In this document: piece by piece, positions 1 through 12,976 of the stretch
Position numbering within the stretch: position 1 is the stretch's first letter
Layout: every line of letters starts with the position of its first letter
Assembly (NCBI RefSeq): GCF_026212465.1
Contig: NC_080051.1
Coordinates: 22,238,727-22,302,726 of the forward strand
Reading direction: 5' to 3'
Source: Amaranthus tricolor
Lineage: Eukaryota > Streptophyta > Magnoliopsida > Caryophyllales > Amaranthaceae
DNA length: 64,000 nucleotides
Translations under genes and position numbers: made by a program
Notes under the pieces: generated by a model
What the model saw: the letters and a program-made list of their open reading frames with translations, nothing else
What the model was told of the DNA's origin: nothing
Database searches by the model: none

Positions 1-1136
1 TGTGTAGATTATATTAAAAAAAATAATAGAACTTATGAATGCAAATTTAAGAACATAAAGGAAGCAGAGGCAAAGAGAAGGAAGGAAAAGTTAGGGAAGA
101 GAAATGAAGGTAAACCTTTATTGTTTGTTTGGGGGAGAAGGAAATGTAAAGAAAGGGGTCAGGCTAATGTGTGTTTTAATTTCCCTTCAAATCTTTTCAT
201 CTTAAAAAAATTTTAACCTAAACAAAACTTTATTCGCACTTTCCTTTAAAATTCATCCTCTTCTTTTTTTATATACAAAGAAGGGATTCTTTATCCCTTT
301 GAATTCTTCTATTTCCTTTCTCGCTATTTTCTTCTATTCAAACATAATGAAAAAATATCATAAAGTCAAAGTGATAGACTAGAATACTAAAATTAGCTAG
401 TCTCTTGAGAGACCGTCTCTCATATCTTAAGCCCAGCTCATTAAAGATTATTGTCTACTTATCGTATTTTTAATGTCTACTTACATTATTCTTAATACTT
501 ACTTATCGTATACTTAATATTTATTTTTAATATCTTAAATGTCTACTTAAATTTTAATGTCTATTTACAATATTTTAAAAAAATATATAATGGATCGGCA
601 CAATTAGAAATGGTCTTTAAAAAAGACTGTCTCTCACAATTTTAAAGTGATATAGGGAGAGTATATGACATTGTCCATGTCAATGTTTTTTGAATAAGGT
701 TTTGGCATTACATTTAGTCGTAATGGGACAATTTTCTAAATTCTTCCTGTTCGACATTGATATTCATAAATCAAAATCATACTTTTTGAAGATAAATAAA
801 TAGAATGGTATAATACACATATTAATGCGTGTTGAAATTAAGTCAGCCGTAAATTATTGAATTTGTTTTGAGGTTCAGATCTCCTTTTTTTTCCTCTTTT
901 CTGGAACAACCCTATTTTCTTGTATTCACATAAATAAACTAACGAGGGAGGATCACTTCACTATTTCCTTGGACTTATGTTCTTCTCTTCCTATTTCAAG
1001 TAGTTGATCATATCTCAATTCAATCAATATAGAGTTTAAGCTTACATGCTTTACTTTTTAAAATTTTATATTAGAGATAAAGTAGGAATTTTAGATTGAG
1101 GGGTTAAAAATTTTCATATCAATTAACTAACATCAC
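1..1136. other. Intergenic AT-rich DNA
   Basis: I see no gene here. The stretch is AT-rich with homopolymer runs. Around 397-420 and 620-640 are two copies of a short palindromic motif close to GAGACCGTCTC that recurs across the window and may mark the ends of a decayed MITE of about 240 bp. No TIR with a clean target duplication could be assigned. Confidence 0.6.
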
Positions 1137-1139
1137 TAA

Positions 1140-2616
1140 CGGTTCGTTTGGTTAACGGTACTAATTAGTAGTAATGAGAATGATTTGTAGTGTAAATTTT
1201 TATGATTTGCATCATGCTACTCCCAAGGTAATTAAAATTTGATCATAAAAAAATTTTTTTTTTTCACAAATTTCACTACAAAAAGAATTGAATTTGGAGA
1301 CAAAAACCATTTTTGAGGAGAGAAGTTTAGTGACAAAGATTTTTTGTAGCCAAATTTGTCGCTAAATTATTTTCTAATTTAATAAATTTAAATTTCAGAG
1401 AAATGGGCGGGAAAAGGTGAAATTTATTAGTAAAAAACGTTTAGCGACAAAGTGTTTGTCGCCAACTTTGTCGAACACTTTGTCGCTTAACTATTTCCCA
1501 AATTCAAAATGGGCAAATTTTAGCGATAAGCTTGGCGACAAAGCTTTTGTCGCTAACGTTTTTTCTCGGATTTTAAATACGTACTTCAATCCCTTTCTCA
1601 TTTCATTTTTAAACCTATTCTCCTTCTTCTTCAACTTCTCTCTACTTAATAACTTTTCTCCTCCTTCTCTCTATTCTTACCACTCAATTGGCGACTTTTT
1701 GGCGTTTTTCAGGTGAAAAATCTTGCCTTTCCATAGGTAATCTTACTCTTTAACTATTTTTTTTATTGTTCTTGTAGACTTTTAACATGCATTGTTTATG
1801 TTTTTGTTTTATGTCGAATTTGATTCAATTCTTTTGTTTTATGTCGATTTTTGTCCATTTTTTTGTCTCAATTTAGTTCATGATGATGTTGTTGTTGTTC
1901 TTCTTCTTCTTTTCATTTTCTGTCCAATTTTTTTTATGTTGATTTTGATGTTATTTTTTTCGAAATTTTGTCCAGCCTTGGTAGATCTGGTGGATCGCAT
2001 GATTTCCGCAGCGGTGATAGTCGCTCTAGTCGTAGTGGTTATTACTAATTTTTTTATTTAGACATTGATTATTGTATATACATTAATGTAAACAATTATT
2101 TTTGTAATATATATCTAACTTTTGATTAATAATCAATTTAATCATATAATTTTAATTTAATTATTTTTGTTGATTATGTATAATTTTTGAGTATTATTTA
2201 TAAAAAAAATAAGTGAATATTTGTTATTATTGTTAAATAATAATAGTAAAAATTACTATACTATTTAATAATAATGACAAATATTCTTTTTTATATAACT
2301 TGGAAATAAATTAGCGACAAAATGCTTTTTTAGCGACAAAAGGTTTTGTCGCCTATTTTGTCGCTAAACCCCGTTTGCGACAAAATAAGTGACAACAACC
2401 GTTTGTCGTTAAATGCTTTTGTATTTGCTGTGTTTCCATTACCACCTAATACCACATGGTCAAATGATAATGCATTGGAATGAATTTTGTCAAAAAAATG
2501 AGATTATCGAAAGAGAATAAACATCACCATTAAATTTATCAAGAGATATTTCTATAAAAATTACACTAACTTTTAATTACCATTCCCACTATTTAATACT
2601 AATTACCAAATGGCTC
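1140..2616. mobile_element. Tourist-like (PIF/Harbinger) MITE, split by a CACTA insertion
   Basis: The left end reads CGGTTCGTTTGGTTAACG and the inverted right end reads GAGCCATTTGGTAATTAG. Both fit the loose Tourist pattern with a GTTTGG/ATTTGG core. A TAA trinucleotide flanks each side (1137-1139 and 2617-2619), as expected for the PIF/Harbinger target duplication. The MITE would be only about 320 bp without the CACTA element at 1274-2432. There is no coding capacity. The TIRs have diverged, so the insertion is old. Confidence 0.65.
1274..2432. mobile_element. Nonautonomous CACTA (En/Spm) element with GCGACAAA subterminal repeats
   Basis: The left terminus is CACTACAAAAAG. The right terminus, read inverted, is CACAGCAAATACAAAAG, a degenerate match. 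TTT flanks both sides (1271-1273 and 2433-2435), fitting the 3-bp target duplication of CACTA elements. Near both ends the motif TTAGCGACAAA / TTTGTCGCTAA recurs in both orientations (about 1325-1560 and 2310-2410), typical of CACTA subterminal transposase-binding repeats. The 1.16-kb element encodes no transposase; the ORFs inside are low-complexity T-rich readings. It lies inside the Tourist-like MITE and is therefore the younger of the two. Confidence 0.7.
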
Positions 2617-3031
2617 TAACAATTTTTTAGGAGAGGGGAAATAATATTGCCATGAGCTAAAAGTATTTGAATGATTTTATTATACTGATAGCAAGACCAA
2701 TGTACAATTATTATGACTCTAATATGCGTGGTCTTAGAATAATTTGTAGGCCATAACTCTATAATGTTGCATTTTTACTGATTATTAAGAGTGGGCGGTG
2801 ATCGACTTTCTCCCACTAGCAGCGCTTTACCCTAAACCCTATAATAGATGTCAGTTAACCATTAATTTAGTTGATAAAATTAATAGATATCGAGTAATAG
2901 AAAGTTAAAACTTCTTAAGTATAATTTGCTATTTATTATGAATCAAACATATGACAAAACAATTGAGAAAACCAAAAAGGCTAAAAACTTGCTCCATACG
3001 GGCTTTAAATGGTTTTATTATTATTATTATA
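2617..3031. other. Intergenic AT-rich DNA
   Basis: No gene, repeat boundary or regulatory site could be supported here. Confidence 0.5.
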
Positions 3032-3278
3032 CTCTCTTTGTTCCGCTTAATTTGTACTTCTTTTCATTTTAGTTTGTCTCACTCATTTTGTACCATTTCT
3101 TCTTTTTTCGTAATGATCTCATTTTCTTCTTTAAATCTCATCTACAAACTTATTTTTTCTCTCCATCTTAACCACTCATTTCTATCTTCCACTCTTGTCT
3201 AATTCTCCAACCTAATTTCGCTTTCCACTAAATTTCACCCAAAATGATTTGGATGTAGACTCGTAGGGAAGGAGAGAG
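3032..3278. mobile_element. Stowaway-like MITE
   Basis: The 247-bp element begins CTCTCTTTGTTCCGCTTAA and ends with the inverted CTCTCTCCTTCCC. TA flanks both sides (3030-3031 and 3279-3280), as expected for Tc1/mariner-type Stowaway elements. It is noncoding. The TIR match is imperfect beyond about 8 nt. Confidence 0.6.
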
Positions 3279-3766
3279 TATTTGCTTAAATATGATGTAT
3301 TATGCTATAGATTTATAATTGTCAATAGTCTAATAATCTGATTATAATCAACCATCACTAAGCTAGCTTATAAAAAATTATAATCATATACATATTTATT
3401 TCTTAAGGGCCTATAAATTAATTTCGCTCAGAGCTATTAAAATTTTCAAGACGACCCTTAATATACAATATAAAATTATTTTAGAGTATTATTTTTTCTA
3501 ATTAAGTTTTTAAGTTGACTCTTATTGTACACTTTGTTTGTCATTTTATCATTTTATCATTTTATTTATGAATAGGGACACCCGTGTATTAAAGGACAAC
3601 TAAAGCCAAAAGTGAGTGTCCCTCTCCCCCATTTTGGCTTGTTTAATGAGGCTCTTAATGTGTAGGCAAATTGTTGAATCCGCAACTTGATGCTTGAGTT
3701 ACTTTCCCTATCACTAAAGCAATTACAATTTATTGTGATAATATTCGTGTCATATACCTATATCGT

Positions 3767-4164
3767 CACTACAACATATCATATTTTTAGTGCAATATAT
3801 TTAGTGAATTCATTTTTAGTGCAATATATTTAGTGAATTCAATTTAAATGTTATTATTTTAAATTTTTAATGGTATATATTGTGAATTTAATAATATTTA
3901 TTAGACACTTTAGCAACAAAATAAAAAATCATACTAAAGTTTTTTACGACGTAAAATCTAGTGACATTTCTCATAAATGTCACTATAGGTTATAGTAACA
4001 ATTATATATATCACTAAAGACCAAATAAAGTGTCGCTAAATCACTTTAAAGTGAAATTTAAATAAAAACCAATGATTATTACTAAAAATTATAAATCAAC
4101 GATATTTTTTAATTACTTGCGGAAATATAATTTTTATTTGTAGTTTAATTTTTTTTTTGTAGTG
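3767..4164. mobile_element. CACTA-type MITE, copy 1
   Basis: It begins CACTACAACATATC and ends TTTTTGTAGTG, an inverted match of the first bases. The interior carries TTTAGTGACATTT/AAATGTCACTA motifs and the landmark AAAGACCAAATAAAGTGTCGC shared with copies at 22229, 45841 and 53139. This copy has a private perfect 29-bp tandem duplication near its left end (3784-3812 and 3813-3841). It is noncoding. Confidence 0.75.
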
Positions 4165-4198
4165 AGTACTTGTTCATCATTAGTGACTAAACATATAT

Positions 4199-4384
4199 AT
4201 TGAACTTATTATTAACCTTGTCCGTGAGAAAGTTAGAGGTGGTGAAGTTTATGATTATAATGTTCCTTCAAGATGTCATATTGCTGATATTCTAAATAAA
4301 GGACTTCCCTGTGTTTTCTTCAATAATTTTCGGAACAATCTTAGTGTTTACAAGCAACTCGAATCCACGACAGGGGTGCAATAG
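4199..4384 (+). pseudogene. Ty1/copia RNase H C-terminal relic
   Basis: A 61-codon open stretch ending at TAG (4382-4384) translates with the segment VREKVRGGE followed by VPSRCHIADILNKGLP. This matches the conserved C-terminal end of copia RT/RNase H polyproteins (family pattern VRE.V..GE...VPS..Q.ADI.TKGLP). Nothing upstream of it is copia-like; the CACTA MITE ends 35 bp before. It is a short dead fragment. Known to the family: this segment follows the RNase H domain and precedes the 3' polypurine tract. No LTR was identified on either side. Confidence 0.75.
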
Positions 4385-4398
4385 TCTAATAGAATATA

Positions 4399-4656
4399 TT
4401 TTCTCCTATTCATCATAAGTGTCCTATTTGCTTGTTGGACACTATTCATTTTTTACTCTAAATTTGTATTTTATTATTAATTTATAACTTAAAACATAAT
4501 CAAGTGGGATCTTGTTTGATTCGTTCAATGCAAGGATTATTTATATCAACTTTTCATAATTTTTAATTATGCACAATTAGAGATATTAAAGATTGAATAA
4601 GTATATTAGATAGAGTGCATAAAACAAATAAGACACTTGTGGTGAATAGAAGGGAG
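4399..4656. mobile_element. Stowaway-like MITE, same family as 44402-44660
   Basis: The right end, read inverted, is CTCCCTTCTATTCACCACAA, and the left end is TTCTCCTATTCATCATAA. A TA follows the right end at 4657-4658. The interior shares long stretches with the copy at 44402, for example AATGCAAGGATTATTTATAT and TTTTCATAATTTTTAATTA. The exact left boundary is uncertain by a few bases. Confidence 0.7.
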
Positions 4657-4724
4657 TATATTATTATTGTCAAAAAAAATCAATTGTAAATTAAATAGTT
4701 TGATGGACTCTTTAATTTACTCAA

Positions 4725-4839
<115 letters not shown>

Positions 4840-5224
4840 CATTATGAATGAAAAATAGCACGATAAACATTTGTATGAGTGATATGTCTAAGCCATGAGT
4901 AATACATATAGGAGCTAGTAGGGTCCTCATTCTCCCATTCTTACATTACTTGTCATTCCCTTGTATGCGTTTTAAATGAGCAAGAGCATATATAAGAACA
5001 TGCATTACACCAACTCAACGGTCCATGTTATGATGATGAGTATGTAGGTGACATTGATTCATTCTAATCTTAGCTTATCCTTGGAACATGTTTATGCTTG
5101 TCCTTTTACTTGAGTTTTGATGATCATTATGTCATGTCTATTATTTATTGACGGACCACCATTTACTTTTGACATCTTGCTTCATTACTCAAGTTTACCT
5201 CTCGTACAAATTCAGTCCTAACGT

Positions 5225-5363
5225 CTCGTGTCACGCGTAAATCAGATCGATCATCACATTCACAACTTGTCTTCTGTGGCCCTTAGGCGGAGCTCTCGTG
5301 TCACGCGTAAATCAGATCGATCATCACATTCACAGCTTGTCTTCTGTGGCCCTTAGGCGGAGC
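5225..5363. repeat. 70-bp tandem duplication
   Basis: Two consecutive copies (5225-5294 and 5295-5363) start CTCGTGTCACGCGTAAATC and end CCCTTAGGCGGAGC, with a single A/G difference. The unit is richer in GC than its surroundings. I do not recognise the sequence. Confidence 0.9.
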
Positions 5364-8300
5364 AAAGAGTATGTGAGTCCTATATATTTATTGATTTTTA
5401 GTAAAGGTTCTTTGTTAAACATTATTGGTAAAATAAAAACCAAAATTTTCGCAAAAAATTAACATGTGTAGGTTTTGAACCTCACTAACAATACCATAGC
5501 CCATAGGAATACCAATTACCAACTTTGCCACACTTAAATGATGAACTATAAAAAATTTATTTTTATATGAGGCTCCATGTTTCTGGAGGCTCTAAGCGAT
5601 CAGTCATTTGAAATGGGGCTAAATCGCCCCTATAATATTTGTGGCGTTTGTGCCTATAACTACTCAGCTATCATCTCGTGTTAGTTGTATTATAAAAGAA
5701 TAATAACAATCAAATTGATTCAACACACTTGAAAAAAAAAATGTTCGTCTTTTAATAATTTTTTGGATTTGTCCATGTTAAATATAGAACAACGCATATT
5801 CATGTACAATTCTAAGACCTCTCTCATCCATTTTGAAGTGTTATTTTGTGTTAATTATTATATTAGCTTGTCTTGATCGAGATTTGGGCCAACTTGGTCT
5901 AATATAGTGTTGTAAAATATTATTAAGATGTAAATTCAAAACTTTAAGGATAAGAGAAGTAATAGCCTAAAACATTTTAGATATAGGAAAGCTTTTATTT
6001 AACAAGAAGTAATAACAAGAGTAAAAGATTTTATTTTATTTTATTTTTTTTTTTTTTTTTGTTTTTTGAAAGAGAGTAAGAGACTTGAATAATATGAAGA
6101 TGGGATTTTGGGCCACATCTTAGAAACTCCCTAGACCTAAAGATTAAGGATATGTTTTGGTAAATAATTATTGACTGATTAGATCAATTAATACTATTGA
6201 CTCATAAAAGAAATATCATGGAGATGTTTGTAAAAATTAATTATCAATTGTTGGTTGTTTATTAGAGAAAAAGTAGGTCAAAAAGCTAAAATCAATTAAA
6301 AAGTTATGAATATTAGCCTTTTGATTTTTTTAAATCACAAATTATTATGAGAGACAGTCTCTCTAAGAGACGCATTAAATATATGTACTAAATAGCTCAA
6401 TTAATACAAATTAAAGAGAAATAAGATTGTGGACTTCTTGTTTTGAGGTCGTCTCTTTGAAAAACGGTCTCTTACAAGAGTAGCTGTTTTAAAATTCCTT
6501 TTTTCCGTTGACTCAAAAGTCATTTTCTAAATATTTTTTTTGACTATTTGACCAAGTAAAAATAAAAAATCGGCTAAAAAGCCAAACAAAGTCATTTACC
6601 AACACATTGGGGGTGTTTGTCAAAAGAGGTTATTGAACAAATTCAGCTTATTTTGACACAGATAGATGGTTGGGTGGTCAAACCATCTAATTCTTATATT
6701 TGATAAATTAACAGGTTGAAACAACATATTATTATGAATAAATTAATTTTAAACAAGTTTCTCTTAAAAGCATATTCAAAATCAATTACTCTAATCAGTT
6801 ATTAGCTACCAGTCATTTGTGAAAACACATTTATTTTTTTATGTGTTGAATGTGGACCAATTATCAATTTCTAGTGATCAGTAACAAATATATATGATCT
6901 GCCACAAATCACTTCATCAAGTATCCATTTTCTCACACTCTTCATTCTTCATTTAATTTATTTTTGGCATTGATTCATGAATTTCTATTAAAATCCCGTA
7001 GTCGTCTAACTCTCCCCTAAATCATTTTTCTAATAGGTGTTTGTACTTTGTAGGTGTGTACTTTTATTGCGCATGTTTAAATCAAATAGAGCTATTTCTA
7101 AGGGTAGTTTTAAGGTGCAATCGCCTAGGGTCTAGCTCATAAAGGGGCTCAAATTGAGTTAATTCTTATTATTAAAAATCGATTTTTTAATTATATTTTG
7201 TGGCTTATCATAATATGATTTTAAATTCGTACATTTATTTGACATCTATGTGATGAAAAAGAGAAATTATATGATGCATAATTGAAAAAAAAAACTGAAA
7301 CTTTACTTATACAAGGGCCCCTTTTTTAGTTTTTGCATAGGACCCAAAAATTATTAGAAACGACATTAAAACCAAAATATTAGTTCAATTCTGTTTTATT
7401 AATTGCAAATGTATTTTTATTTAACTCTTTATTAACACATGTATCTTAATTACACCCAACTTCTATAACATGAACTTTCTCAATAACCCAATATTTTAGT
7501 CATAATAATAATAATAATGAGTTTGATTAAGTTATACTATTAAATAAAAATTAATCTTGTCCTATTCATCTTAAAATAATAAATATATTTAGTTTAGGAA
7601 AAAATATACCTTTAGATTTTGGTTTTTCTTGGGGAAAGGGAGGTTAATGGGAAACAATGCCTTCTCATAGGGCTGGCCCTAGGTTTTTAGGGATTTTAAA
7701 ACGAAAGATATTTATGAGCCACTAAACTATTATATAGGTAAAAGTTCGAACTTTAGCACTAGTTGAAAACTAATATTTTTTAGGTGCCCTGGACATAGAC
7801 TTACACTTGCTTAGGATCAGTCTTGCCTTCTTACAAAAATTGGCCACTATGTTTTATTGTTCTTCAATAAAAAATAAATTAAATTTTATATCAATTAAAG
7901 CATATACTACTTTTTCTATATAAAATTCTAGATTCAATTCTTATCGTCTTTTCATCTAACCCATTCACTTTTTCGGTCTATCATGTTTTAAAAATTGAAA
8001 AAATAAAAAATACTCCTATTAAGGTTATATTTTAAGAAATAAAGTCAACACTAAAGAAAAAAAATCAAAAACTAATACTGTTGGCAAAAGTAGACATGAA
8101 TTATTCTTGGTAGGTGAGGAAGCAAAGTAACGACCCTTCTTTATGAAATCTAAATTGATTTTTGGTGCACAAGTTTCTAATTTAGATTAGACAACTTTAC
8201 CTTAAACTTTGAAAAATTAATCCCCACTAATTTAAACAACGTACTCTTACGCACTAACTTAACTGGCTTAAGACTACATATACAAAGCCATTATTATTAG

Positions 8301-9575
8301 GTTGACTAATTACCTTGATATTTGTGAATTCATGATACTCTCTTTGCCTTAAACTTGTTTTATTCACATCTATGTCATCGGGTTGATTTTAGATTGAAAA
8401 TTTCAGGTCGATTCAAAATTGAATTTTATGTCCACATTAATTTTACATGTTTTAAGTTCATTTTAAAGTAGGGTTAATTAATATCAAGTTTGTTACAACG
8501 TTGGCTAAATATCGAATCTTCTTTAAGCTTGTTTTAATTAATTTTAAAGGCTCTGTTTATTGGGGTTATTTGGTTAATTTCAAGTCATATGTTTCGATTC
8601 GATTCTAAATCGAATCTTGTGTCTACATTAATTTTACATATTTTTAAATACATTTTGAAATCAAATCAAATCAAATTCGATTACAGAGTCACGTAAATTT
8701 TAAACCTCCCATTCAATTATGAACCGTATTAAGTTTTACTATATTAACTACCGACTTTCAAGTAACATTGTTTAAGTTGGTGGATCTAACTTCTAAGTGC
8801 GTTCCCAAATTATTAACTTCTTTTCAGAAGTAGTAACCGTGTTTCACGTAAGGGGTAATATAGGTATGAACAATGTTTCACGTAATGAGACTGTCAATTT
8901 AGGTTGGCTCAATTCGTGCGTATAACTACATTTTAATTGATACCTTTAAGATTAAAATTGAAAAATGTTCAGAAAATGAAAAAAAATGCTCAGATTGTTA
9001 CACGCGCGAATTGGACCGGCCCAAATTGACTGTTTCATTATGAGGCTGTCTCGTCTAAAACTATCTAATATTTTAATTATATTGAACGTCATTAATCATC
9101 ATAGAGAATTTCTTTCGCATATAAGAAATTGCAGAAATCTTTTTTATTTTATGACATAGACTTTTTATAAATTTAAACTATTTAAAACTTTTCAAACATC
9201 GTAGACTTGTATACAAGATATTCATGAACATCCAAGAGTAATTAAACATGAATAAAGAAGTAGAAAATTAATCGGTTATGTATACACAAAAAATACAGTA
9301 CGTGACGAATCTAGTAAAAAAACCGATAAAAGTACAAATAACTAGCAAGTACTGAAAAAAAAAATCAAATAAAAAAGTATATCCAAAATTATCATAATAA
9401 TAATATAATAAAAATTAAAACGTTTTTTAAACTTAGTACCTTCACATGCATGCGCTATAAGGCATTTAAAGTTAACCACTTACTATTTCCATACAAGACT
9501 TGGCTTATTCTCACTAAAAATTTGTACACATTTTCTATAATAATCCAAACATAATTAGATTAAAATTAAATCATC
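5364..9575. other. Long gene-free intergenic stretch 3' of kinase A
   Basis: No coding region is supported in these 4.2 kb. It is AT-rich with short homopolymers. The GAGAC/GTCTC palindromic motif recurs at about 6350-6370 and 6445-6475. GC-richer patches at about 7120-7340 and 7660-7820 look like fragments of an unidentified repeat (both contain CCTAGGG-type words) but have no definable ends. Confidence 0.5.
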
Positions 9576-12163
9576 TCATTGAGCTTGATAAAGAGCTGAA
9601 TCAGACATTACTGCTCTAGAACTCCTCGACCTTTTTTGATGTCTATTTCTATTTCTATTCTTTTCCTCATCATTTTCTCTTGTTGAAACCTTTTCTTGTT
9701 CAACATCTCCTTTTAATGCCACTCCAAATTCCTTCTCATTAATTTTATCTTCATTTTTAACATCACTACACAATACTTGCTCCTCTTTATTATTGCTTAT
9801 TACTTGACCTTGTTTTCGTGCAACATAAACAAAAGGACACCCAAAAGACATGTCATTAAGGTCTAAAAGAGGCTCTAATATCTTGATCACTGCACTCATT
9901 GTAGGCCTTGTTTTGGGATGTTTGCTTAGGCATTGGTAAGCCAACATAGCTGCTATTTTTGACCCTTCTATTGAGTATTGCCCGTCTAATCTTGGGTCCA
10001 TTATGCCTTCCATTTTTCTTGGGTCTTTTAGTAGAGGCCTTGCCCACCCTACTAGACTTTGCTCTTTTTTTGGACGCTTTTTGTCCATGCATCTTCTTCC
10101 TGTTAGTAACTCTAATAGGACTACTCCGTAACTGTAAACATCGCTCATTGTTGTTAAGTGACCTGGTTTATTTTCACGATATTCAAATAATTGTATTATT
10201 ATTCGAATTAAATCATTTTCATCAATAATATATGATAGAATATATGACATAAGACTTTAACAAGTTTTAGGTTGAGTTGGTTTTGATAAATTTAGGCTTG
10301 TATATAGGACTCATACAAGAGAAGAGTTGATTCGGCGAGAACGCCATTCTTTTCAAAACCGCAACTTGTTTTTCTTACGGAAGACCAATTTTTTTCTAAT
10401 TGATCAAATTCCATATGCTCTGATACCATGATAAATTCATTACTACGCTTGTACACAACAAAGCTACTATATTTACATGTGAGTTATTTTCCATCAGGTT
10501 TTTTAACTTAACATCAAAATCCAATGTAAAAGAGTATAATAAAATACGATACAAGCTTTAAGTTAGAATTATTTTCTTGAAAACATAATATGCCAAAAAT
10601 TATTGTGAAAACATAGAAAATTTTATCCAAACGTACGAAACTTTAACGTATCTTTGTTTTTCAATAATTTAGCAGAAGATTAATTAAACATTGGCTTTTC
10701 TTTATCTTTAATCTTTAAATATAAAAAGATTGGTAAAATGATCAAAATTGTGCCCATAGATAAGGGCCAAAAAAGTACCTGTCATGATGTATTCTGGGGC
10801 TGCATAACCTTTAGTGCCCACTATGTTTTTGGTCGACACATGAGTCTTATCTTCCTCTGGTCCATCTCTAGCAAACCCAAAATCTGATAGTTTAGCAGTA
10901 TAATCCTACACAAACAATATACTTAAACAGTGATTAACTAAGATTAATTAAGAACACTATCATATAATTAAAGAAAAATGATAGATTTATGAATGACTTA
11001 CAGCATCCAAGAGAATATTTGCAGCCTTAAAATCTCTGAAAATTACTGGTTTTTTATTCAATTCATGAAGATAAGCTAACCCTTTTGCTGCTTGTAATGC
11101 AATCTTGATTCTTGTTAACCATGGCAATGGAATAGACCGTCCTATTTTTTTTTTATTTTTTTTGAAATTGAAAAGACAGATACATAGAGGAGGTCAGGAG
11201 GGTGAGAATTAAATCATTCTCACAATAGTAAAATAAATAAAAAGACTTTCAATTATTAAATCCACCCGATTTTGAGAGTTAATTAATAATGTATTAAGAA
11301 AGAGATATACTTACTGCTAAAAAGCTGCTTGTCCAAATTACCCCTAGCCATGTATTCATACACAAGAAGTCTTTGGTCATTTTCACAAGAGTACCCAATT
11401 AGCTTTACCAAATGAGGATGCCTTAATTGCCCAAGATATATCACTTCAGCCTACATCATAATAAATTGTGGGTACTTAGTTAATTCATTTCCATTTAAAG
11501 AAAAAAACAAATCGTCTGATCTCGTTATTGTATAGTTGTATACTAAATCTATTCAAATATTACACTATTTATTTATCACCTTTAATTATGATTAACTTTT
11601 AATCTATAAGTTAAAACAAATTCAGTTAGAATTTTGTTTATATTATTTTTATTATTTTATATTATACATAATTAGAGATATTAAGACTCATTAGTATAAG
11701 AGACTGCTGAAAAGTCAAATGTTGTAATTATTTTGGAACGGAGTAAGTGTAAGAGTATGTAGTAAGTTGAGAGACTTACCAACCACTCCTTATGGCCTTG
11801 AGTTCCTTCCAAATCCAAGACCTTAACAGCAACAGCTTGAGGGTCTAAACCAGGCCTAAGATCATCATGTATGAAGCCTTTATAAACAGCACCAAACCCA
11901 CCTTCACCAAGAAAGTTACTCAATGCAAAGTTATTAGTGATCAATCTAAGCTCATCATGGCTAAAAACATGGAGATTTGCGCCCGGGATCGAGCTCGAAA
12001 GCTCGTTGATCGAGATTTCGGAGGAGTTAAAATGGTTAGTTATGCCTAGATGAGGTACACTTTGAGGTGAAGGTGTAGGGGAAGGAGTTTGCTTAGGATG
12101 AACTAATTCATCTTTAGTGTCTAGAGAATTGGTAAAACAACATATGGCCATTTTTAGTGCCAT
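9576..12163 (-). CDS. Receptor-like cytoplasmic kinase (RLCK-VII, PBL/RIPK-like), kinase A
   Basis: Serine/threonine kinase expected to act at the plasma membrane downstream of receptor kinases; that role is family knowledge. Exons on the minus strand: 12163-11780, 11450-11315, 11141-11002, 10905-10779 and 10162-9576, all with GT-AG introns and consistent phase, giving 457 codons. Visible motifs: glycine loop [12 protein letters not shown] (85-96), ATP lysine in VAVK (K114), alpha-C glutamate in AEVIYLG (E130), catalytic loop [12 protein letters not shown] (D210, N215), and DFG (D228) followed by an activation segment ending GYAAPE. The first residue of the HRD motif is Phe, as often Tyr in this family, and the Arg is kept. 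There is no signal peptide or membrane segment. A Cys pair near the N-terminus (MAICCF) could be acylated. The C-terminal tail of roughly 100 residues is charged. The second Met (codon 5) is an alternative start. Its paralogue is at 54338. Confidence 0.93.
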
Positions 12164-12348
12164 ATTGTTGTTTTGGGGGGTGCTTGGCCTTTTTTCTCGG
12201 TGGGTTAAGGAATTCCTTTTGGTTTTGTGTAGGATTTATTTTTGGGGTAGTGATTGAAATCCTCCAATTTAAGGGGGTGAGCTTAAAGATTAAGCAAAAT
12301 AGTATAATTGATGTGAATGGAAAGGGAAGTGGAAATTTGGGTTTGTGG

Positions 12349-12354
12349 TTTATA
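12349..12354 (-). promoter_or_regulatory. TATA box of kinase A
   Basis: On the minus strand the sequence reads GTAGTCTATAAACC about 186 nt before the ATG. Kinase B has CTAGTCTATAAATA at almost the same distance. The shared TAGTCTATAAA core supports this as the inherited core promoter. The transcription start itself cannot be seen. Confidence 0.65.
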
Positions 12355-12976
12355 GACTACCTTTTTTTGAGGCTACTTTAACAAGGGAAGACCGGCCAAA
12401 AATGAAAGGAAAAGTCCCACAAATTTTGTTTTAGTAAGAGTGTTAGATAGTAGTGGATATAATACATAATTGTAACACTAATAATTAACTTATAAATTTA
12501 TGTTTCACACTATTTTTCAATTGAATCAAGCATATGATTCTAAGTCACTTTGTTCAATTATATTTATATAATTCGGTCGATATATCAGTTGCACTTTTAT
12601 ATTTTAACTAAATTTCCAATTTATTTAAATTTAGTTCTAAGATTTTATATTTATATAAAAGAAAAAAAAGATTATTAGTTCACCCATTTATGTTAAAAAT
12701 AAATGTAAAATTTTTTTGAAGTAAAAATGAAAAATTATATAATTTAATAAAGAAAATAAAGAGAAATTTTATTATCATGAAAGAACTAAATATACAAACC
12801 AAAAAGAGGAGAATGAACCATCTTGAATAAACTCTAATCTAGGTCATAAGGGTTAGGTATCCAATATGAGATACTATGAGAGAGATAGATCATCTAAGAT
12901 GGACTCCCTCCCAAACTCACTTAGAAAAACTAAACTACAACAAAAGAAGAAAATTTGAAATGTATAAAATAATTTA
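12355..12976. other. Upstream region between kinase A and the truncated copia element
   Basis: AT-rich DNA with no gene. It is the presumed distal promoter of kinase A. The truncated end of the copia ORF abuts it at 12977, so the retrotransposon lies about 0.6 kb upstream of the kinase TATA box. Confidence 0.5.

Noticed and set aside
1417..2061. Two Phe-rich ORFs in the CACTA element
   Set aside because: T-rich low-complexity sequence in a nonautonomous transposon; no transposase motifs.
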